Shown here one piece after another: positions 14,801 to 28,600 of a stretch of DNA of 64,000 nt; positions within the stretch are counted from its first letter, which is position 1, and the number at the start of each line of letters is the position of its first letter. The notes below the pieces were generated by a model. That model saw nothing but the letters and a program-made list of their open reading frames with translations. It searched no databases and had not been told where the DNA came from. The stretch comes from Centropus unirufus (lineage: Eukaryota > Chordata > Aves > Cuculiformes > Centropidae), in NCBI GenBank assembly GCA_013397695.1, contig VYZI01000005.1, positions 7,718,714-7,782,713 of the forward strand, given 5' to 3'. Both the position numbers and the translations under genes were made by a program.

Positions 14801-17800
14801 ACATCTTTGTTGACCACTCAGCCTTCAAAGGCCTCTTTGACAGTAGAAAAATTGTGTCTTATGCTAAGCACAGTCCTTGCCTCAGATATGCAGCTTCTTT
14901 CTTTCTTGGTGTGTGTATGTAAAATTTATCATTCTGAAGGACACATTCAAAATCACAAGTTGTGACCTTTTGTTGTTTTCTAATACTAATTAGGTTAATT
15001 GCTAAATACCGTCCTCAGTCACCTTAAGCAGTGCTGATAAAAGGATATCTTTTATACAGATTAATCTCAGCCTCTGGGTTTGTGTAGAAAACCCTTTTTT
15101 ATATATATATTGTGGTATACGTGAAAAGGTTATTCATAATTGTTTTATCACAATATTAAAATACTGCATTTTAATTTAAGGATTTCTCTGATTTAAATAT
15201 TAAGTACTTTATGAAAGCTATTATTATTATCTTCCATAAAGAGAGGAAAATTATATGGGACAATAATTTGCCTATGAGAATGCCTCCAGATTCCTACATC
15301 ATCCTGTGTGTTACATTTGTTTTCCAAAGACAGATATGCTTTCACTTCTATTCTTACTGTCCTCACCAAGTGCTTTCCTAAAGTTGATGCTGGGTTAAAA
15401 GAAGTTATATTTTTTTGCTAATGATTGGACAGAATCAAAATGAACTCCCAAGAGTCCACAAATTCTCACAAAGCCCAGGTGCCTGAGATGATGTGGCGTT
15501 TTCACAGCGTGGTTGAGCTGACAGAGATAGATGTCAACTCCTCAGAGCATGTATTCTACCTGTTACAGCCAACTAAATACTCCAGAGCATCATTTCCTTC
15601 AGATCAAATGCCATCTACATCCCAAACAACCATAAGCAAGAAGATGCGCCTAGAGGAATTGTAGAGGTTATCATGAATCGGTGCAATCTGTTCTAGGCTA
15701 CTACTCTGTTCCCTCAAACTAAAGAGAATATTTCAGTCCATCTGGCGGGTGGTTTCTAGTGCTAGGTGCTGTGCTGCCTCGGGTGTTCTGTTGGTTGAAC
15801 AAATGCATTTGGCTCCACGAGACCAAGTGCAGCACCAGGCACATTTCTGGCTTCTTACCCTTCAAGTACGTTGTGGCATTGTTGTCCTGGGGCATGGAAG
15901 AGGATGGTCTGATAAATTAGCCTTTAGACATGTCTGGCCTCCAACCCTTCCTTTTCATACCTCCCCTTAGGGATCATTTACCCTCTATCTGGTCACTCCC
16001 CTGCCCTATCTCCATTTCTCTAAAAGCTAGGGAGCAGCCTGCAGAAGAGCCTGCCTGCATTCAAGGAAATGCCTCTGATGAAACAGGCGTTCACCTCTAC
16101 CTCATCAGACTGACACTTTCCCCGTCTGCATTTGCCAACTGTAGGAAATGCCAGAGGATTAGGATGTCAGGTCCATTTTCAAGCTGCCTAAAAACAATCG
16201 TGAAATGTCTCTTGCGCGCCACGCACATTAGCATTGGGAAGTGGTAAGTTAAGAGAATGATATTTCTCTTTAGAAGTAAGAAATACAGTTTTAAGAAAAC
16301 AGATCAAATTATAAAGGGGACAATGGAATTCAAATTAGTGTCATTTGGAGATATCTATTATTTCAAATGTATAAGTGTGCAACAGTTTTTCTGCCAAAGG
16401 GGCAGAGTGGGGTTTTTAGTGTTCCTTTCCTACCCTGACATTTCTGTGAAGCATACAGAAAATTGAAACACAAATTCTTTGCTGGAGGAGTACTTCTGTT
16501 TGGTAAGAAACAAATAATGAATTGTACTTACATTTTCTGAAACAGCACCATTTTGAGGTAGAGAGAGCTGTAAAATCTGGCACATTTTTCATTGTGGCTG
16601 GTTTTCGCCCATATATAAAAAGTTAATTTAAAGCAGTGAATTAGCAGACAAAAATAAGTGTCTTGAAGTTCCAGCCAAGCTTCAAGTACCAAAGATAATC
16701 AGAAACCCATATATACATAGTAGTAAATTCCTGAAAATACTTAATCATGTGTAAATAAGATAGAATTAGGGAAGAAACAGACCCCATGTCTCTCTACAAC
16801 ATTGGCTGAAGTTGGGACACAAGAGCTGTTTAAAGCATGGCTTGCCATAAGACTTGTACTTCTCATGCCCATATGGCTTGTACCAAATGTGTGTGGCAAT
16901 GAATATGTGCCCAACTCTCAGGACAACCCAGACTCTCACCTTTCCTATCCCACATTGCCTTGCTGCACATGCCAAAATCTCTTCCTTAGGACAGAGCATA
17001 TGCCCTGAGTAGTTATTTAGCAGACAATTACTTTAGCCAAGGAGGAATGATTATCTTCATATCTAGTCTGTCCATATTTCAGGCATGGGTATAATTACCT
17101 TGGATGTGGAAAGCATAGTTTTTAACCCCACTTTCGTCTTCCTAGTCTACTCTTAATATTATCAGTACTAGCTGAAAATATAGCACATATTCAACTATAG
17201 TGTCCAAAAATTGTAGTTAGATAACAAGTAGGAAATGATATATCATCTGACTGAAAGACCATATAGTCTGCAGTCTCACTGCTTATTTCACCGTAAATTG
17301 TGTTTCTGTCGTGGCCTGCAAAGTAGAGAGTGGATTTCCAGCATGGCAGAGAGCAGAACACAGCCCAAGACAATAGCGACTCTGCTCCCACTACAGGGTT
17401 AACGCCTCCAGCTGCAGGATCTTCTTTCTATCTCAGAAGCCCTGTTGTGGGCAGAGAGAGAGAGTCCTGCAGACCCCTTTGGGGAGAACATTCAGTTCAG
17501 TTTTGAGCAAGGCCATATGCTGCTGCTTTACCACCACCCATGGATAAGGAGAAAGTTGAAGCCATTGCACAGTCTTAGGGCTGAGCACAGCACCCGTGTT
17601 GCACACAAATTACCCCTTAGGTCATCTGTCTTGTTCTCCACAGATCCTAGGACAAAAATCCTCACCGATACTTCCCACTGATCCCACTTGTCTACTCTTC
17701 ATCTCTTCCTTCTTTTTTAACTAGTAGTTATTTCTCTGCTTATTTCCCTCTTTGAATTATTTGCCTCCTTTACACCCAATCCCTCTCCACATGACTGTTC

Positions 17801-19559
17801 ACACCAGTGGGATTTCTGGGACACTAAGTATAATTTTCCACAACATTGTTATATGAAGTGAAACTTGATCATCTCAATCAAAAGGGCATAAATGAGAAAA
17901 AGAATCTTTTTTTCAGTCTTAGAACCAGCTCCGAATTAAAAGTTATACCAACTGATGCTAAGCAGATCCAGTCCCTCCTTTTTTCTGGTAATTTTACTTT
18001 GCTGACACATCTCTGTTAGTAGCGAGCTGTGTGAGGTGAACACAGCACTCTTCTTTACTTGCGTGGACATTTGTCAGCAAGTTTCATGCCCAGAAGTTCT
18101 GTCAACTAAAATTCTTGTCATTAAAATAATGAGTTAAATTTAGTTAAAATACTACATCATCTCAGAGTCCTCTATTTTTATTTCTTTACAATTACTTCTG
18201 TGGTTTTAAACAATGTATCTGTATCCTCAGAGTGTGTCAAAGATCTATAGGGATGGAAGGTAGTGACTATAAAAGGAAAACTGCTATTAGGGTATAGGTA
18301 GAAGTACTGGAAAAACAAATGAAAAATAGAAAAAATTGTTCCCTTTAACAGCAGCTGGTGAATTCTGGAAGTACTGTGAGTTTTCTTAAAGTTCTCTGCT
18401 TCTTAAAAACTTCTTACATGGTGTCATTGTACTGTCATTTTCACAAACTTGCATTATTGCTTCCTCCTCTCATGTCCAAAATAGGTAAGCACACTTTCAT
18501 TAGTTCTACATATGGCATCCCACAGGATGCTAATTCTTTAGCGCTTCCCACTCCTTTTAAATAAGGACTAACTTGTTGATTCCTAACTGTGGACAACTAG
18601 TCAAGTTTGGAGTTGTCTTTGATTGCAAACATTTTGATTTTGAGTGACGTGCTGGTATAAACACATTCATGTTAGCCGATTTGCAAGAAATATTAGAGAA
18701 GCGGTAAGACTACCGCTGCGCTTTCAGGAGGGAAAAAAAGGCAGCCTCCTGTTATTAATGAATTTTTTAAAGCTCTTCCATATGTCTTAGCAATGAACTT
18801 TGAGAGATGAGAAGTGATTCTGACCACAAAATAAAAAGAAAGAGCAATTAAACGTTGTTTTTTAGCGTATACTTTGTGTTTTCAAAAGATGGTTCATAAA
18901 AAATGTCAGCTCGTGTAGCTGTCAGTTCAGCTGACCAACTTGACAGTGGCGCTGCCCCATGGTCCCTCTGCTTGGGGATATACATTTCAAGCACACGGTA
19001 ATATGTAACTCATAGGTGTATAAAATCATAATAGAGCATTTCTTCACATCTAAATAAGGGTAGGTGCATGCTGCCGGACCAGTTAACCACTGAAAGCATT
19101 GAATACAAGACATTTGACACTAATTTTACTGGTCAAATCCTTCCCGGAAAGGAGTCTGCCTTGACAAGCCCTTCACGAGGTACCTTGTGCAGAGAGAGCC
19201 TGCCTTGATGGGCCATTGCATAAACTACTTGACATTTGTCCCCAGTCCGACCGGATGCCACATGAAAAATTTACTCAGGCACAGGGCTCCCAGGAATAAA
19301 CATTTCTCTGGTGTTGCTCACAGGGGACTCGGCAAGGTGAGCGGAACTCCAACTTGTCACGGATGCTCTGTTCTGACAAACATAAGTAGATGCTAATGGC
19401 TAAATCGTGACAGAATAAAGTCCCACAACCATATGGCTAATTGCCACAACAATATCTTCAGTGTTATTAATCAAGTTTTCATAGTGTGCCATGATAATTG
19501 GAATAATTAGAAACAGCATAGGCATTGCTTGCCTCTGCCGCACACACTGCAGACAGGGA

Positions 19560-19660
19560 CCTGGAACAACCACAATTGCACTTTCTGTGCAGCATTGTTT
19601 AGCACTTTCCTTTGCAGCAAATACTGCGGTTAATTAATGAATTAGCTGTTTGCCACTGGA
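19560..19660. promoter_or_regulatory. Candidate intronic regulatory element with RUNX-like and homeodomain motifs
   Basis: AACCACA (19568-19574) and TGCGGTT (19625-19631) are RUNX-type motifs. The second abuts TTAATTAA (19630-19637) and GAATTAG. The surroundings also hold TTTGCAGCAAA-like and ATTGCAC half-sites. Nothing here is coding. Function is unproven. Confidence 0.25.
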
Positions 19661-22600
19661 GTGTTTTATTGCTATCAGGGCTTCTGCAGGGGCACATAGG
19701 TAGCTAAATGAGACCACTAAGCCCTTGTGCAGATCCAGAAAGATGTGGTATTCCCATAAGGCTGCTGCCACACAACACGAAGCTCCACCAGTCATCAGTA
19801 CTTTGTTTCCCAAAAGCAGAAATTCTCATTCTTGTCACTGATCTGTAAACCAACTTTTTTCAAGTATATGCAGAAAGGATAAAACAACCTCAAAGTGTCC
19901 ATTTATTTGTTTAACAGTTTCATGAAAGCAAAACTCTGTATCTCAATAATGCAATTAACTTACCAGGCAAAAGAAGTGAACTTGTTTGCTGTGCCCTGCT
20001 TGATAATAGAATTGGGGACCAAACTTTATTCTGCCTTTGAACTATGACTATAAATAAAGTGGTGACTCTATCAGTTATTTACATTAAGCAGTTAAATCAT
20101 CATTTTACGTGCTATCTGTTAGAACAGCATCACTTGATTCTTATGTTTAGGAGTATGCCAGCAGGGAGGAAACGCTTGTTTCCTCAGTAGCATGCATCAA
20201 CATGTAGTTGACTGGTCACTAAAACTGGCAGATTGATGATGATGATGATTCCCCGCACTGGATGTATGAAGGCATTTAGCCAGACTAATAGATTGAAATG
20301 CATTGCTGCGTGTATGGCCTCGGAACAGCTTCTTAATTTAGTTTTAGAGTGTACAATAGACATAATGCTAAATTCAGTGATGACATAAATCTTCTCGTTT
20401 TAAAAAATAAATAAATTTATTCTCTGGACCAGAGAGCCACAAATAGATTTTGAAATGTTATAGTGTTAATTATAAAGAGGTTTGCAGAAATAAGCCTCCA
20501 GCTCAGGTGGTACGTAGGGATTCTGTCCGTTTCAGGCTTATTGTTGTTTGATTTTGGTGAAATCTCCAGGGGAAAGCTTCCTTGAAATAAGTCTGTTATA
20601 CTGTGTTGAAAAGAAGTATGGAAAGTCAGGAATCTCCCTTTGCTGAGGGCTGCTGTGGAGGTGGTCCGGGCCCCGTCAGTAGCAACTTGAAACAGGGAAT
20701 TTTATGGTACAGTTCCTTCCACTACAGAGTAGCTATAAGATTGGGTGCACCAGTCATTCATGGAAGATGGGCAAACAAAATCCTGCATGCATAGGTAATA
20801 ATAGTTTAAGTATGTGCTAAGGAAGTAAGTAAGTTTTTGCATTTGTTTTAGGGTCCTACTATGTCTACACATTTTTCTTATCATTGCTTTGCATTGACAA
20901 AGCATTTATTTATCTGTGGTGGTCTAGTTTCACCTGTGCTCATATTTGGCATAATTGACACAGATTTTCCAAATACTAAAATATGACTTCTGCAAAAGGC
21001 ATAAGATTTTAATAGTCTTCATTACTGGTGCCTTTTTTTATTCTGAGAATGGCTACTGAATAGCTTAATAATTTCTTGTTTTCTTCATGTCAAAGTATCA
21101 TAATTTCAATTTCTTATGCTTTAAGCCCAAATGAAAGATTATACTTTGTAACAGCCTTGTCCTTTTAATTCAGATATGTTTGATGTACATTTATGAAGCT
21201 TTATGAGATAAAGCAGACAATCTGATATATAATTTAAAGTTACCATTTTACTTCATAATGCATGTTCTTGGATATGTTGTCATCCTTAATTTTACTATGA
21301 AAACTTAAAACTGTCTTTGTTATCAACTGCATTTTCTGACACCAAAAAAATACCCGTGGTGGAGAAATGCGATTAGAAAGGAAAAAAACTCTAATGTGGA
21401 TTGGAAAGCTAGTGGTCTAGTCGCAACAAGTGTGTTGCTTTATAGGTTTGGATACAGTGTGTTTTCCAGCAGCAGATCCATTGTTGGACATAGGCAAGTC
21501 GCTTCAGAAGAATTAAATAAGTTAAATCTCCTCAGAATTTTAGTGTATTATATTTAAGATAGCAGAAAAAGTTCATTTGCTTTAACATTTCAATACAGAG
21601 CAACAGAAATAACGTTCAATTGTAGATTTCATTTTTTATGGACAGAAAAGTAATTTTGTTTAATATTTGTAATAATGAAGTCTCCAAGGGATAATATAAA
21701 AAACAGAAACCTCATAATATTTTAGTAGTACTTAATTTTTTTAGTTTGGAACTATTAACAAAATTCTTTCTCTTCCTTTTATTTTAAAATACCTGTCTTT
21801 CTGATTAAGTCTTGCCCAAGTGGATCCTACAGAGAAATGTGATAACTTTATAGGTGATTTAACAATATGGGACAGTAAAATGATGCTGATTCCTCTTTTA
21901 TAGAGAGATTGTACAAAAAGATCTTTGTATCTTTTAAATCTACTGCATGCAGCTTGAATCAATGGATAAAGCTATTAGCAAGTTTATTTTATCATCTTAA
22001 GAACTGTGCCTTAATTACAACACTGAGAGTTGTTTTTCTAATATAATTTCTCCACTTTAAAACCAAATTTAATCATTGCTGTTTAAAGATGGAAAAGTTG
22101 GGGGAGTGGAATTCCTAATTGCTAATAGCTGATATCAGTAGGAACTTCACTAATTCAGAAGTGCCTCTTTTGTTTCAATAGGTTTATTGCAGCAAACAGT
22201 GTTTAAAATCATTCACCTGTAATTATTTTTGTTAAAAAAAAAGAAAATGTTTTTGCTACTCTACAGTGATTTTCAAAACAAAATTCATATGCATCATCAG
22301 TGTTTAGGACTGTGGTGTAGTGCATGGAGGCAAAGAGCAGGAAGCGTTCAGTAGGTGCAACTTCAAGGTCCTACAGTTTTCTTTTAGGAGTGTAGATAAT
22401 GGACATTGAATTAAGGTTTTAGATTTGTATTAGAGATTAAGTCTCATATTCCTTGCACTTAGGAGTTGTTCATCACTGACTTCAAAAGGTTTTTTCCAGT
22501 AGAACGTAGCAATCCCCTCTGGTCCTTTTAGTTTTTCACCATAATTTTACTACAGCGAACTTTGCATTTTAAACCTCACTATTTCCTGAGCTGTTTAAAT

Positions 22601-24257
22601 TCAGTTGTTCTGCAGAAACACAGCAGTATCCTTCAGTCTTTCTATTGAATAGAAGCACAGTTTAGCCCAGATAATTTCTAAATGAGTCATGAAGAGTCCA
22701 AAGCTGGACCCTTCATGTTGTTCCCTCTGTATCTGGCTAACATTTGAAAAATGGGTGCCTCAGCTCTGATGTGTGATATTTGTTGTCAACTCGAAGCACC
22801 TTTCTAAAAAATCTCGACAAATGTCTAGAGCCCCTGTCCTTTAAAAAATTCAGGTATAGCTGAAACTATGTTAGATATTTTACTGTGATCATTCTTTCTC
22901 TAAGTAGCTACCAGAGTACACCACTTTTACCCACCCTTCGTGTAGTAATGAATGGTCAGTAAATTGTTATAACCCAGTAACTGGATTTCTGTAATATTTA
23001 CTGCAAACACATGCTATCAGGATCAATAGAGTGCTTGTAATAGTATTAATTACTAAGCCTTCATGAAGTGTTGTGTATGTGAAATACTAAAACTGAGATT
23101 GTTTAACTTCTAATGTTTACGAGGAATGAAAAAGAAATTGAGCGGAGTACTCCTGTTCCACTGCAGAGAGTTTCTTTAAATGGTACATTCAGTGCATGTC
23201 TCTGACCACCTAACAGTTACATCCACAGTATAAATATCTACCTAAAGGTGTCATTTTTCCCATCTTCCCTGCTGAAAAAAAATTAAAAACTTGTTTCACT
23301 TTTCTAAAAGTATCCAGGTTCTTAGATTTGGTTTTGAAGTGGACAGTATTATGGAAAAGCCAGTTAAATATTTCTTACACTAGTCAAATACATTTATAAA
23401 TCAGCTGAGCAGACTAATGAGAGAGGTGGGTTTTTTAGTCTTTCCTGTTCCGCAAGCTTACAGTCTTGTAGTATCTGAAAAACAAAAATGCCTCTAAAAA
23501 TGTTAGAGCAATGAAGGGGAAAGGGTGCTGCCTGTCACCTAACCAAGCCAGCACAGCAAGCCAGACCTGATGTAGATCAGAACTGATAATGCAAGCACTC
23601 ATTGTGTATTCTAAAGCATTAGTCCATAAATATTGTCAGAAATAAATATAGATTCATACTTTTCTGTAAATGGAGTACTGAAAATGTGGTGGGAGAACCA
23701 CTGGCAAAGCCTGCAGATAAAACAATTTACTTTAAAAAGTATTTGAATATGCAGAGAAACTAGAATTCTCTCAAAGAAAAAAGTCAAAAGAAAGCTCATC
23801 CATTAAGTAATGAAAAGGTGAACCAATTACACACAGGTTAAGAGCTTCTCTCAGCCAGCCATATTGCTGGAGTTTTGCATTAAGAATATAAATCGAATAA
23901 ATTGTGAAATAAGAGCAGTAACCAAAGATTATACAGGTTTATGAGTTTAATTAGTCTGAATTCCTGCCTTTATGGGACTTTATCAAATAATGTCAGAATC
24001 AGATCCATCCTTACATAGTATCTCTTCAGAATTTTGTTATAACATGTGATCAGAATTTAAAGATTCCAGTATGGAAAACCACCACTTCTTTAGCCAAGTT
24101 TCTCCGCTGGTCTACTTGTTATTGCAAGGATTTATTTTTGTTTTCTTTGTGGGATCATTGTGGCTTGTGTGGGGAAGGGAGAGCTGCTTGTGGTGATCTT
24201 TTGGTGTATATTTTACATGGCTTTGTGCTGGTATGATTTTGTGTACCGTTTGTCTTC

Positions 24258-24735
24258 CTCTGGTGAAGCCATGCTGATGGTTTTCTTGTCCTTCATCTGC
24301 CTGGAAATGGCTTCCAGGATTAACTGCTCTATCATCTTCCCAGGGATCAAGGTGAGACTGGCTTGCCTGTACCTCACTGGGTCCTCCTTAGTCTTCTTGA
24401 AGACATGCGTGACATTTACTTCTCATCGATCTTTGGACGTTCTCCCAGTCACCATGATCAGTCAAAGATTATCGAGGGTCACCTCCCAGTGGCATCTGCC
24501 AGCTCCCTCAGCACGATTTATCTCATCAGGTCCTATGGAATTATGTACATCCAGCTTGCTGAAGTATGCCCTGACCTCATCCTCTTCCACCAAGGCTACA
24601 TCTTCCAGGCTCCAACCTTTTGCTCCATCTCCAGGACCTGGGATTCCTGGAGAAAGTCTTGCTAGAAAAGTCTGAGATGAAGAAGGCAGTCAGTACTTCA
24701 GCCTTTTCCGTGTCCTGTGTAAGCAGGTACCTGGA
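24258..24735 (-). mobile_element. CR1 LINE fragment, reverse-transcriptase region, antisense to the gene
   Basis: The reverse complement translates to CR1 ORF2 reverse transcriptase just before the catalytic core. It contains EDPVRYRQASLTLIPGK, then MIEQLILEAISRQMKDKK. These match the family pattern in which a K.DP..YRP.SLT...GK block is followed by .LE.I..H. The plus strand shows the matching recalled CR1 antisense wording (gaagccatgctg near 24267, ccttcatctgcctggaaatg near 24291). The copy is broken: both ends of ORF2 are missing and the RT catalytic YxDD region is not present. The long open frames on the plus strand here are antisense shadows. This is a non-LTR retrotransposon relic, not a host gene. 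Confidence 0.75.
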
Positions 24736-25608
24736 TTACAAAGTAGAGCAGCAATATTGAGCTGAATTTTTAAATCAGAGATAGGTTTTGGTGAATATGC
24801 TTACCTGAAATACTCCTTGTTAAAAGTTGTTTTAAAGGACGTTCCTTGTCATTGGGGTGTATATGGCAGCAGGGTGAAGTGACAGGAGGAACACACACTT
24901 TGCAATGACTGCATGAAGGAGCAATATGTATCATTCTTGTCAGCATTAACTGGACTCCCACTAAGTCACCTGAAGGAACTTCCAACACAAGTTCAGAACA
25001 TCAAAATACAGCTATTAGTGCTATGATCAGTACAGCAGGCTAGAACTACATCAGGGATCAGGACTGTAGCAAGATCATGAAGAAAAACTATCTTCACTCT
25101 AGCAGGGGCACCGCTGCTTCTGGTGGACATGCCCAAGGCACAGTAGTTACTGGAATCCGGCTGTAGGTGGGGAGCTGCGGCCATATAGTCTGTAGCTAAG
25201 GGTAGCCCTGATACCAAAACAAGTACCTGAAGTTAGTTAAGAGCTGGAACAGAAAATTACCCATATCAGGCTTACAGGTTCAATAGTTTTGTTGTAGTAC
25301 ATTCCTAAAAATACTAAACATTGCTGTTACAAAAATGCAATGACACCTTTTCATTAAGAGCGTTCCTGCAGGCAAGTATATTGCAATTGGTCTGGCTTGA
25401 GGCAGTGGTAAATGTTGTACCAACGTGGGTAAATTACAGTAAGGAGGCGGAGGTAATTATTAAGATCTAATCTTTTAGAAACAAAAAACCTTCTTTAAAA
25501 AGGAAATTAGTAGAGTTTTCAAAAAATTTAAAGAATTTTTCTTAAATGCAAAACCAAGTAATCTTCGCCAGCAGTCTTAAAGAAACCAAATGGGAAAGGA
25601 AATAATCC

Positions 25609-25691
25609 NNNNNNNNNNNNNNNNNNNNNNNNNNNNNNNNNNNNNNNNNNNNNNNNNNNNNNNNNNNNNNNNNNNNNNNNNNNNNNNNNNN
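25609..25691. other. Assembly gap (83 N)
   Basis: A run of N interrupts the upstream intron. It is not a standard 100-N placeholder, so the size may be an estimate. It is flanked by AT-rich sequence, with a T run just after the gap (about 25700-25710). Anything inside it is invisible here. Confidence 1.
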
Positions 25692-28600
25692 ATAAAATAT
25701 TTTTTTTTTTAATTCAGGATATGTAGAACAGCAGGAATTTTCAACAGGACAAATCGAAACATATTCTCCACTGGAAAGGAGGCAACAAAGTCTATTGACC
25801 AGGTTCTTGTCAGCCTAAATTTGTGTAGATTTATACTAATAAACAAGCATTCATTACCATTATTATTTAATTTGAGATGTTTATGAAAACTTATGGTGGA
25901 GTTTGAAACCCCTATAATCCATAATGTGAACACGTTGTTTCATTTTTGTGTGTACTACTTTGTTTTCATATAACAACTCTTTAAGGCCGCAGTGTCTAAG
26001 CTGCAGAGTAGAAAGCCTGTGGATCTTATCATAGTTTTTAAAGTGCAAAATTTAAAAAATGACTGGATGTGAATGAACGTAAACCATACAGAATTTGAAC
26101 TAGATTAAATAAAAAAAACCCAACCAGCTACATTGGATCTACCTAGCGGCAGAACCACCATTTGTACATTTGGTGCAATGTTCTACCAAATCTACATGAA
26201 GCCAGAGCAGAAGCCGGATTAAATGGACACCCTACGTGGAAGTGTAAGGCAGGACAGCCTGACCTAGATCATGGTCACACCAAAATGTGTGTATGTCATT
26301 CTCTAGCAGAGTAATAGTCCACATACAGACCTGAAATTACTAAAACAGGTAAGGTATGCACACATAAAAGAATAATATTTTTTAGTTCTATTGTCTCTAA
26401 GGAGAAACCAAATTATTTGTTAGATGCTGGCACACTCTTTTTCCCTCTTTATCACACACACTTTTGTACAATCAGCATTCACTGCTTGAGGCAACGTGGT
26501 AGAAATCTATAATACTTAAATGTTTTATGGCCTAAGGAAAATATGATCATCTTGTCTGCCTTCTCAAATGACAAAGGCCACATAATTTTATCTAATAAAT
26601 ACAGAATTAACATTTGAATTTATGGTCGAAGTAAACAGATCTTCCAGCAAGATGTCTGTTTTCATTCCCTTCACAAGTTAAGTAGATTAAGGCAAAAAAT
26701 GGAACATATGCTGTAACAATATCTCTCTGTACATCCTTTATGAGTGGTGTACATATGAGGGTATGTGTGCAAATTCTCAACATTTAGATCGAACACATAA
26801 GAGGTTTTGGTAAATCCCTGAAAGTCTGTTGAGCTTCCCACGTAAGTTCTTATAGCAGTTTTTTCACTTCATTGGATTTTCACATGCTTCTTTCTGTTGT
26901 GACAAAATACTGGATTTTAGTAGTTTTCTTTATTTCAGGAATGTCGCTTGTTTCGCTTAACTTTTTTTGCTTCATCCTCAGCTGTGATCAATAGGAGTTT
27001 CTTATGCACCATTAGCAGTACTGCCCTTCCACAAGACCGTTGTGAAAAAGTAGCTGAAAAAACAAGTTGTGATTATACTTTGGGCATGTTTCCTTTGCTG
27101 TCGTCTTGTATCGCTTGAAGCTTTTATTAATCTCTTTAGGACATTCCAGCCCAAATCCCTTAACTATTTAAAGCCACGAGAGTCTTAATGAAAACAAGAT
27201 TTATTAAAAAAGGAGACAGAACACTGGAGAAATGGATTGTGTAACAAACAGAAGCCAGAATGTTGCTAAAGCTTGTCTTGATTACTTCATGTTCTTAAAA
27301 GAAAGTGAACGACCTTACGCATCCTCTGACTGAACTTGCCCGTTTTCCCTCTGACTACCTCTGGCAGCTACAAAATCCAGGAGAGTTTCTGGTATCAAAT
27401 GTCTTCTTTTGCGGGTGCTTTTGCTGCGTGTTTGTAGCTATCTTTACTCTTCTCCTTGCTGCAGGTGTTGCTGCAGGAGCAGCAGCCCTGGTGTGAGCCC
27501 TGTCTGCTGCAAGGTGCCTCTGCAGGACAGCCACAGACAGGCAGCCTTCTTCACCTGCAGCCCACCCAATGTCCAGAGATGTCTGAAGTAGTAGCACGAC
27601 ATCAAGTATGCCCAGCCTCATGCCTGCTGCTTGGCACTGAACTATTGAATTCTTTATCTTCTGCATAGCTTCTTTCCATGGCTTGAAGTTCTTTTGAAAG
27701 TGCTATACAAATGTTGCTCCTCATCCTTTTTCCGTATCTTATTTTTGAACAAGCAGATCACAGCTCAAGTTTGTCTACCCTTTCTCGTAAATTATTGACC
27801 ATGACTTTACATAGTAAATTGCACTGGTTACAAATGTTTGCTTGAACATAATTCATGACAGAGTTTAAAGAGACAGAGCTTACATATCATTTTCTCAGTC
27901 AGTAAACAACTGATGTTAATTTTGGCATTTCTCAGCTTCCGAGTGCTTAGTTTTGATAAGATGGCATTCTTTTCAATACTTACAGTCCATTTAAATAATT
28001 TTCTTATTTTAAGAAACAGTAAAACTTGCACTGAAAAATGAAATAACATCCTGCAAATTTCTACTGACCCTCCCTTTCTCTGGAAGACTCCCACTAGTGA
28101 GTCTTGTGAGTGTTGGAAACTAGATGAACAGCATCCTTCACTGTCACTTCCACTGCAGGTGGATGATACACACCTTTGCCATTTCCCATGCAGGAAGGAG
28201 GGTGTAGGGGGAAGATGGGAGATACACTGCTGAGTTGGTGGCAAGAGTTAGGAAGAAACAGAACCCACTCTCTGGAAATGTGCACTCTGCTGCAATTAGG
28301 TCAGCCAAGGAATTACCAAATTTGGGCGTGTTGTTTAATATACACAGCAAAAAGGAAATAGCAGAGACCTTGTTGTTTTGATGCTAGACCTCCTTAATGA
28401 AATTCTTGGGGAAAAAAGTAAGTTAAGCATGAGCAACATTTTTTTAACTTTGTTCTAATGAATAGTGTTGATGAATAAAAAAAATCAAGCCTTATGTAGA
28501 TGCTTGGAGTGAAAATTCTTCTGACAGTTGAGTTTAGCAAAAGTATAAATGACTGAAAACAGACTCATACAGTAGAATTTTTGGGTAACTCGTTGGCAAC

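Noticed and set aside
18701..18716. GCGGTA-agac-TACCGC small hairpin
   Set aside because: A six-base stem is too short to separate from chance and there is no terminator or RNA-gene context.
24160..24675. A 171-codon plus-strand open frame
   Set aside because: It overlaps the antisense of a CR1 reverse-transcriptase fragment. The meaningful reading is on the minus strand.
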